From: Pinus tabuliformis
Taxonomy: Eukaryota; Streptophyta; Pinopsida; Pinales; Pinaceae
NCBI GenBank assembly: GCA_031772625.1
Contig: CM062805.1
Location: 512,224,102 to 512,288,101 of the forward strand
Direction: 5' to 3'
Length of the DNA: 64,000 bases
Position 1 is the stretch's first letter; every line of letters starts with the position of its first letter. Positions 56,827 to 64,000 of the stretch are shown piece by piece. Position numbers and translations under genes: made by a program. The notes beneath the pieces were generated by a model that worked only from the letters and a program-made list of their open reading frames with translations, was not told the origin of the DNA and did no database searches.

Positions 56827-57437
56827 GGTCTATTAAGCTTCTGACTTGCAGGTGAACTGGTTGAAGTAAGCAAAACAACACAGAGGTGATTCCTTACAAT
56901 GGAAGTGTGAATTTCAAGGACCAGAGGGTGAATTGAGCACATAGCAATTGAAATACTGCTTAACGGATTGATAAAAATAAATAGCAGGGCTGACCAGAAC
57001 TTTTCTAAGGTGAATTTAGCCAGCAGAGGTTTCTAGCTCACGATTGCGCGAGCTACCTGTGAATTCAGGTTGATTCAGTCAAATGCAGGTTTCGTAAACT
57101 GTTTGTTGCCTTGCCAGAGGGAAATAGGTACAAGTTACTGGATACTAGACAGTGAATTCAGTGTTTTAACACTCCCTTAACAGTTTGTTTGTAGAAATTT
57201 GGATAAAAACCAGGTGCAGAGAATAATTTCGAGAAATACCTTGCGGATTGCCACTGACAGTTGCAAATGCAGGTACAACGGAGGCGCCCGCGGTTTCAGA
57301 GTCGAACGGTGCAGGTTGGCGCTGGTATGGTCGTCAAATACATGCAGGAAAAACAACAGTCTCTTTCGGTAAAAGTAGAAAAAACACGAAATTTTGGCCT
57401 AAAAATAGATTTTTGTCATATTGGCGCCTTTTTGGGA

Positions 57438-57496
57438 TGACGTCAGCATGACGTCATCGGGTGGGGTCGGAGTCGGATAACGTCAGCATGACGTCA
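57438..57496. promoter_or_regulatory. Cluster of TGACGTCA (CRE/as-1-like) sites
   Basis: Three perfect palindromes TGACGTCA at 57,438-57,445, 57,449-57,456 and 57,489-57,496, and TAACGTCA at 57,478-57,485. The first two and last two pairs are each spaced 11 bp start to start, about one helical turn. Further ACGT cores follow (TGACGTGG 57,611-57,618, TGACGTAA 57,754-57,761). Such sites are bound by plant bZIP/TGA factors and occur in retroelement and pararetrovirus promoters. This supports a promoter role here, by inference. Confidence 0.7.
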
Positions 57497-58279
57497 CCAG
57501 GTGATGTGGCAGGTCCTGGTTGGTCCATGGATATGCTGAAGTGGCGGACAGGTCAGCGAAGGGACGGACGAATGAGGTGATGCGACGACGGGGTGGCAGC
57601 GACGTGGCTCTGACGTGGGCACGACATGGGACCAGCAAAAGCGGGCGGTAAGTGAAACAGTGGTAACGGTTTTTCTCGGACCGCTTACAATACGGCCCCG
57701 GTTTTGTCAAAGGCCGCTCCGAGAGACTGAGGAGGTGACGCGTGGCCGAGGACTGACGTAACCCTTCGTCATTTTCTCGGGTGCTAACTGTCGGGCGTGG
57801 GGACCAACCCGATATGCATAAGGGCCGTCCGATCAGAGGCGCTCGATCGGACGGCTGACGGGTTGATGAAGTGATCGAGCGATACGGAAGGGGGGCGGGA
57901 TATAAAAATATATTTTTTGGGATGCGCGCTTAGCGGATTTCGATGGCTTTTTAATATATTTTCAATAAAACCAATATAGCGCCCGAACCATTGGATAACA
58001 TAAAAATGGGTTTTTTATGAATAGTTTTGTCAAAATGTGCCCAGTGCTTAGACTTTGGATAAAGGAGGAAAGTGGGTTTTTAGAGTATTTTTTGCCAATG
58101 AAGCGAGTTAAAGGGACAAAAAGGGTTTTTCTGAGCAGAGGGAAGGTGAGAGCTTAGGGGAGAGGTTGTTGCTCATAACCAGAGGTTAGAGCAGCCCCAG
58201 GACAGGGTTGACCACAGTCCCAGGTGGACTAAAGTCTCCCTTCAGACAGACATATTTAGCTATAATGCTAAAAGGAGGA

Positions 58280-58288
58280 TATTTATAG
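58280..58288 (-). promoter_or_regulatory. Candidate TATA box
   Basis: The minus strand reads CTATAAATA. It lies about 1.45 kb upstream of ORF1 and on its strand. No other proof. Confidence 0.35.
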
Positions 58289-58300
58289 AATGTTTGGGGG

Positions 58301-59919
58301 TTTATACACCATGGTGTTAATAATACTAGGGAAAGGGTAACATAGGGGAATTACATAATAGAGTTAGAGTTAATATGGGGGAATATGTGAATGAGGGGGA
58401 AAATCACTAAGTTTACTTGAAATTTACTTAGTTTAGGGAGTAGATCAAAATGAAAAGAATTTTTAGACAAGAAATGTGGCTTTTCAATGAATAAAACCAC
58501 CATCAAACCTCAAGTTTTCTAAGCAATTCAATTGATGAGGGGATGTTAGTAATGAGTGGGAAAAGGGATAATTGGGAAGTTAGACATGCTTCTTTGTTTT
58601 TCTTTTCTCATCTTGACCATCAAGGTTAAATCTGAAATGAATACCACTTCTGCAACCCCATCTACTTACCCAGCTACTTTGCCTAGCATTTTTTGTTTCT
58701 TCTTGGAGGGTGCACTTAGGCTTGCAGACCCTTACTTGCCTTTTCTTTTCTTTGGCTTTTTCTTTTGTTTTTCTATCTACTTCTACCCTTATTTCTTCCA
58801 AGGTCCCAGATTAAGCTGTTGGGAGCCTTTTCTTCTCTACCTGAACTACTTGTCTGCCAAGATTAAACAGTTTGGACAGACTCCTTTCTCTATTCTACAA
58901 CTGAAAATTTGAAACATGACATGATCCAGTTTAGACTGTTGGACCATCCATCAAAATTTGAGTCCCCATCAAGCTATAAGCACAGATTGTATTCTTATGG
59001 AAATATGTGATCTTTGCATCATCAAAGCAGAGCATATTTTGACCTTTTCATTGCCAATCATGAAATATGAAACCTATTGGTATAGGTAGCTAACAGTTGG
59101 GAAATTTGCGAAGAGAGAAACACTTCATAAATTGACTAAGTGTGGGATCAGTGAAACGAAAGATGAAACCAAACTATGTAACAAGGCTTGGTCATGATCA
59201 CTCACTTACAATCAATCATACACATGAAAATTAAGAACTTAACACCCAAAATAAACATGCATCCATTTAAACAATGGTAAAATAGCACTTACCTCCAAGT
59301 GGGAAACTTAGGATACACTTTGAGACACAAGTGATAACTGTGACGAGAAAGTACACAATACTTATGGAATGAGTCTAATGCACATATTAATGATAGATTG
59401 GACCAATTAGTACAACATAAAACACCAAATGTACCTCTTAAGGATGTGCTAAAACTCCCTTTCACGAAGTGCGACACTTCCCTTACCAAAAGACAAAAGT
59501 TTGAATTTCTTTACAAAGGGACTTAAAAACTTGGAAAACAAGCATGGAATGTATTTTATTATTAGAAACAACAACTCACATAGTTAAAGAGAGGCTCCAA
59601 AGTTTGAATATACGAAAAAATTTGGCGGATGTTGTAGTAGTGACAACAAAACTATCATTAAAATTCTATTGGTACGTTAATATATAAATATGTTTCTTTT
59701 AAAAGATGGTTGCGACATTTTCACTATAACTACAACAGTTCTAAAAGGTTCTAACTTCTTCTTCTCGAGCAAAAAATATATTATATTTTTATATATTTCA
59801 ATTTGATTACAAAGTATAATATATCTAGTATGCCACTCAATTTCATAACGTAATCTTCGCATAATTGTCTTGTGGGGAAGAATGTCAACAAATAATAGTG
59901 GGGGAAAAATCAAGGGGGT
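58301..59919. other. Non-coding stretch, nothing recognised
   Basis: A 118-codon plus frame at 58,556-58,912 is hydrophobic because of T-rich sequence and has no motif. The rest is AT-rich without repeats or element signatures that I can see. The boundary with the two-ORF unit on the left is not resolved. Confidence 0.5.
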
Positions 59920-60525
59920 GATGGGAGATGCTATTTCCCTTGTGCTAAGTGTGGGTGCTTATGTCATGTAAGAGTTTTAAAAGGACCAACTAAAAGACAT
60001 TGTAGGAGACATGGGCATATTAAAGGGGAACTGAAGGAATATTGTCCCTTAGTAAGCCATATATTTATTATTCATTTTTTTTATTATATTTGTAAAATTT
60101 TGTATTATTGTAATATTTTTATGCAAACTAATTTTGCATGAGTTTTTTTAATATAAAGTAAAGTTGGCTCCCTATCTCGTGTTTGAATGCCCCAATTAGT
60201 AGTAGAAATGATGTTGTACAAAATGAGTAAAATGGATCAATTATTGAAGAACAGTTTAATGATCCTATGGAAGAATATGACCATAATAACATAGTTCAGT
60301 ATGATGGGACAAATGAATTGATCCAAGACTTGTTAACTCGACCAATCATTAATGATCAGGATGAGGACAATGATGATAATATTTTTGATGAACCTCAACT
60401 AGAAAAGGAAATGAGACTGATTTATGAAGGCTCAAGAGAAAACCTTCTCTCTACTACAATATTGTTAGTGAACTTATAGCTTTTGAATGGTTTTTCAAAC
60501 AATAGTATGACAAAAATCCTAAGGT
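59920..60525 (+). pseudogene. CACTA (En/Spm-like) transposase N-terminal remnant
   Basis: The frame around 59,920-60,057 gives GGDGRCYFPCAKCGCLCHV then KRHCRRHGHIKGE, resembling the Cys-rich transposase-associated domain of CACTA elements. The frame 60,267-60,479, continued past its stop to 60,525, gives an Asp/Glu-rich stretch then LIYEGSRENLLSTTILLVNL and LLNGFSNNSMTKIL. The latter resembles the block preceding the transposase core (family pattern: PLYEGS, then L..LNLK, then W.N.S...LL). No catalytic core follows and the ends of the element are not seen. The assignment is tentative. Confidence 0.45.
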
Positions 60526-60798
60526 GTATAATATGTTTCATAACATATTATACGTAACATCCCTTAGTATACCTCATACAAAATACACAATATTAGAAAT
60601 TCTTACTAGTTTTACAAACATGTAATATTCCAAAGTGACTTATCCCACACTCCTTGATTGATACTTAAATTATGTAATAGAAATTGGACCAAAAATATCA
60701 TAACTTAATAATCATTAATGCAACCTACATAATATTGTTGTTTCATCTTTGCATCATTAAAATTGTTCATTTAATCAAGCTTATCAAAATATAATGAA
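60526..60798. other. Non-coding stretch left of element E
   Basis: AT-rich, with a small inverted repeat around ataatatg...catattat at 60,526-60,553. Nothing else seen. Confidence 0.5.
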
Positions 60799-61474
60799 TG
60801 TTGTAATTTCCAGCATTATGTAAGGTGACCATAACATCAAGAAAACCAAATAGGAAAGAACACAATTGAACATTGATATTACCCTAGAAATCCCAAAGGG
60901 AAAAACTAGAAAACATTTATTTTATTAAATGATTCATGAAGGAGTTCACCCCTCACTCAATGGAAGTATGGAAGTCTATCATTTTTCCATTGTTGAATTT
61001 TTGAAAAGAAACAAAATATTTAACTCAGGAATCATTAACGAGATGATATTACATTAAATATAATGTCATGATTCTCAAACATATTACACAAAAATTATTC
61101 GAGTACAATGTCTTTTTGACATAGTTATTTCCTACAATAAGTTTGTTATGAAACCAGCTCAAGAAAAGATAGAAAAGATAGATCAACGCCTTAGAATTCA
61201 GCCTCTTCGAGGGGGCAACCTCCTTTACATTACATAAATGAACAATTTTTCCATGATACAAATGACAAAACCTCCTTTCTATATATAGGAGTCTAAGGAG
61301 TCACAATATAATCAAGCCGACCTAACAATAATAATATAAAGCCACAAAAATAACAATAGAGGGATTCTATGGGGCACAGAAATAACAATATGGGGGTAAT
61401 AGGGGCACAACAATATAAATAAGGGGTATAACTACAATAGTAATGGGGTAATCACTAGTATTATAGGGACCCAA
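60799..61474 (-). repeat. 3' LTR of gypsy element E
   Basis: The right edge is certain: the plus strand reads gggacccaaca directly left of a purine-rich tract on the minus strand (GAAGGAGAGGGGCA, 61,475-61,488), so the LTR starts TGTTGGGTCCC. A TATA-like CTATATATAG lies on the minus strand at about 61,279-61,288. The left edge TGTTGTAATTTCC at 60,799 gives matching TGTTG...CAACA termini and a length of 676 bp, but the partner LTR lies outside the window, so the edge is not confirmed. Confidence 0.6.
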
Positions 61475-61505
61475 CATGCCCCTCTCCTTCAAAAAAGTGT
61501 TGTCT

Positions 61506-62700
61506 TCAAAGCTTGAGCAGTTCTGGATACTTCTGCATAAAATTCTCATCCTCCCATGTGGAATCTTCAGCGGATAAGTTCTTCCACTTGATAAGATACT
61601 CTGAAATTGATCGATTTCGTAGCTGTCGAGTTCTTGTTTCTGTGACTGCTTCCGGTTCCAATATAATTTTTCCTTCCTCGTCAAGTTCTGGCAATATTCT
61701 TTGAACTGGGAGCTTGTCGCCTATAACCTTCTTTAAACATGAAACATGGAAAACTGGGTGTAATCGAGAAGCTGCAGGAAGCTCCAATTTGTATGCCATA
61801 GTACCAATCTTTTCCAACACCTTGTACGGACCATAATACTTTGGTGATAATTTATTATCCTTCTTAGCTTGCTTTAGGGACATTTGCTTATATGGTTGTA
61901 GCCGTAGGAATACCCAATCACCTACATCAAAACTTCTTTCACTGCGATGTTGATCTGCCTGTTGTTTCATTCTATTTTGTGCCAACACGAGGTTATCCTT
62001 TAAGAGTTGGAGGACTTGTTGTTGATGTTCGATGTGATGTTCCACTGCCTGAACCTTAGAATTTTCTCTTAAATATGATGTGATTGATGGTGGTTGGTAC
62101 CCATAAAGTGCCATAAATGGGGTCATTTTTGTTGCTGTATGGAAGGAAGTGTTATACCACCATTCAGCCAGAGGCAACCATTTGACCCATTGTGTCTGTT
62201 TATCAGATACAAAGCAACGAAGATATCCTTCCAAACATTTGTTTACTATCTCAGTTTGCCCATCAGATTGAGGATGATAAGATGAGCTATGAGCTAACTG
62301 AGTACCAAGACAAGAAAATAATTCTGTCCAAAAATTTCCAGTGAAAATGGGATCTCTGTCACTTACAATAATCTTTGGGTTTCCATGTAGCTTTTGAACT
62401 GTTTCCATAAATGCAGTAGAAACTGTACTGGCTTTAAATGGATGTGATAATGCACAAAAGTGTGCATACTTGGTAAGTCTGTCAACTACCACCATGATGA
62501 CACTCTTTCCCTCAGACTTGGGTAAACCTGTGATAAAATCCATTGAAACCTCCTCCCAACGTTGGCTTGGAATGGATAAAGGTTGTAATAGACCCAGTGT
62601 CTTAATTGTTTCAACTTTATTTTGTTGGCAAACCAAACATTCCGCCACAAACTTTTGAATATCTGATTTAAGGCCATCCCAAAAAAATTCCTTCTTACCC
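61506..62700 (-). CDS. Gypsy element E integrase with chromodomain
   Basis: A 380-codon frame on the minus strand. It starts with the end of the HHCC zinc domain (ECLVCQQNK). The catalytic core follows: [23 protein letters not shown] (first Asp), [16 protein letters not shown] (second Asp), and [21 protein letters not shown] (Glu), all intact. The GPY-type region is [25 protein letters not shown]. The C-terminal chromodomain is [23 protein letters not shown]. It belongs to the chromovirus branch of Ty3/gypsy. It is separated from RT/RNase H only by a one-base frame change in a T7 run (62,681-62,687 on the plus strand as A7). Otherwise it is intact, so the element is young. Confidence 0.93.
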
Positions 62701-64000
62701 TGTGGTAAGTTTTTAAAAATCCTGAGTGCCCTCCTAAGGGAGAAGTGTGCAATTCCATAAGAATCTTTTGTTTTAGCTGGGAATTCTTACAGAGGTATAA
62801 GCGATCTTTGTACCATAACGAATCATTTTGCCAGCTAAATGTATCAGAAGTACTGGAATCTTGTTGTAGCTTTCGAATAAGTGCCCACACTTCTTCGTCA
62901 TTCTTCCATTCCTCCTTTGCTTCGTTTATCCAATCTGGTTGGATAATAGAAATGGCACACAACAATGCTTCCATATCCTCATCCTTTCTTGAGAGTGCAT
63001 CTGCCACCACATTTTGCTTCCCTTTTTTGTAGATGATTTCAAAGTCATAACCCAACATCTTTGTGACCCACTTTTGTTGCTCTTCAGAGGATAATCTTTG
63101 TTCTAAAAAGTATTTAAGGCTATCATGATCCGTTTTTACCTTGAAGTGTCTTCCCATTAGGTAGGGTCGCCATTTCTTAAGTGCATGGAGTATTGCCAAC
63201 ATTTCCTTCTCATAAATAGCTTTGCTTAAAAACTTTCCCTTGATTGGACGACTTTCAAAAGCAATGGGTCTTTCATCTTGCATTAGAACAGCACCAATTC
63301 CATTTCCTGAAGCATCACATTCCACAATAAAGGTTTTTGTGAAGTCCGGTGTAGCTAAGACCGGTGCTTGGCACATTGCCTCTTTAAGATGTTTAAAGGC
63401 CTTTGTTGCTTCCGGAGTCCATGAAAATGAATCTTTCTTCAATAATGTTGTTAGAGGTGCTGCTATTCTCCCATAATTCTTAACAAACTTGCGATAATAC
63501 CCTGTCAACCCAAGAAATCCTCGCAGATGCTTTATGGATGTGGGGATTTTCCATTCCTTAATGGCTTTAATTTTGCTAGGGTCTACCTTAACTCCTTCAT
63601 GAGATACAATATGACCCAAATATTCCACCTCCTGGACTCCAAAGAAACATTTGGATCTTTTTGCATATAATTGTTTCTCCTCCAATAGTTGTAGCACCTT
63701 GTCAACATGTTCAACATGATCCTTCCAAGACTTGTTGTAGATTAGTATATCATCAAAAAATACTAACACAAATTTTCTAAGGAATGGTTTGAAAATTGAA
63801 TTCATCAAACCTTGAAATGTTGAAGGTGCATTGGTAAGGCCAAAAGGCATGACCAAAAATTCATAATGACCCTCATGAGTTCTAAATGCCGTTTTTGGAA
63901 TGTCTTCAATCTTCATTCTGATTTGATGATATCCCGAACGAAGATCCAACTTGGTGAAGTAAATTGATCCATGCAATTCATCCAGTAATTCATCAATGAC
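62690..64000 (-). CDS. Gypsy element E reverse transcriptase and RNase H (5' part outside window)
   Basis: The frame is open to the window edge at 64,000 and runs without a stop to the frameshift at 62,681-62,687; the wrong-frame extension continues to 62,486. [18 protein letters not shown] (Asp), [17 protein letters not shown], active site [14 protein letters not shown], then [19 protein letters not shown]. RNase [56 protein letters not shown], with catalytic residues intact, then [15 protein letters not shown]. The integrase HHCC start ([23 protein letters not shown]) closes the frame. Gag, protease and the RT N-terminus lie beyond the window. Confidence 0.93.

Larger units (their letters stand above)
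56827..58300 (-). promoter_or_regulatory. GC-rich upstream region of the two-ORF unit
   Basis: About 1.45 kb. The part 57,240-57,900 is markedly GC- and CpG-rich compared with the AT-rich rest of the window. It contains a cluster of ACGT-core elements (57,438-57,761) and an 11-bp perfect stem (57,824-57,834 with 57,845-57,855). A TATA-like CTATAAATA lies on the minus strand at 58,280-58,288. The unit could be transcribed leftward from there through a long leader. No primer-binding site or LTR partner was recognised. Confidence 0.5.

Noticed and set aside
57899-57912. Plus-strand TATAAAAATATA as a rightward promoter
   Set aside because: No plus-strand ORF or element follows. AT-rich runs of this type are expected by chance here.
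58556-58912. 118-codon hydrophobic frame that could be a small membrane protein
   Set aside because: Hydrophobicity comes from T-rich sequence. No signal-peptide logic, no repeats elsewhere, and an equally long frame lies on the opposite strand.

Overview
The window looks like repeat-dominated intergenic DNA from a plant with a large genome. It is AT-rich and has no recognisable host gene, tRNA or rRNA. Almost everything that can be read is transposable-element sequence: Ty3/gypsy with a chromodomain, Ty1/copia, an L1-type LINE with DUF4283/zinc-knuckle ORF1 and plant-type RNase H, hAT-like elements with 8-bp target duplications, and a CACTA remnant. A gymnosperm is a reasonable guess from the style of the families and the depth of nesting, but this is inference only.

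Layout. (A) 1-7,462: a minus-strand non-autonomous LTR element (about 2-kb LTRs, about 5 kb of non-coding interior holding a 21-bp-period minisatellite), cut by the window start. (B) 9,239?-51,822: one old plus-strand Ty3/gypsy element ('host gypsy') broken into pieces. Its gag frame breaks at 13,065 and resumes at 20,737. Its RNase H frame breaks at 22,898 and resumes at 23,205. Its pol frame breaks at 23,345 and resumes at 51,017. Each break is an insertion with matching target duplications: a minus-strand gypsy element with LTRs (13,071-20,731, GTCAT repeats), a 298-bp hAT-like MITE (22,899-23,196, GCTAGATG repeats), and a 27.7-kb block with hAT-like ends (23,346-51,016). A 367-bp palindromic foldback element also sits in the gag remnant (12,515-12,881). 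(C) Inside the 27.7-kb block: a LINE (25,802-32,511, 12-bp target duplication), a tandem triplication with long (TA)n tracts (32,839-34,238), and a minus-strand copia element (39,042-49,721, TCTAT repeats) that carries a small TRIM-like LTR element (45,896-47,275) inside its gag gene. (D) 51,823-about 58,300: a minus-strand unit with two long intact ORFs of 309 and 943 codons that match no transposon enzyme I recognise. It has a GC-rich upstream region with a cluster of TGACGTCA sites. This is the best candidate for something undescribed. (E) 59,920-60,525: a CACTA transposase remnant. (F) 60,799-64,000: the 3' half of a fairly young minus-strand chromodomain gypsy element that runs off the window end.

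Almost all element genes are dead (stops, frameshifts, a lost catalytic Asp in the copia protease). The exceptions are the two ORFs of region D and the pol gene of element F, which has one break in a homopolymer. I name no host pathway, because none is visible. What works together here are the modules of each element: gag, protease, reverse transcriptase, RNase H, integrase, and the LTR, PBS and polypurine signals.
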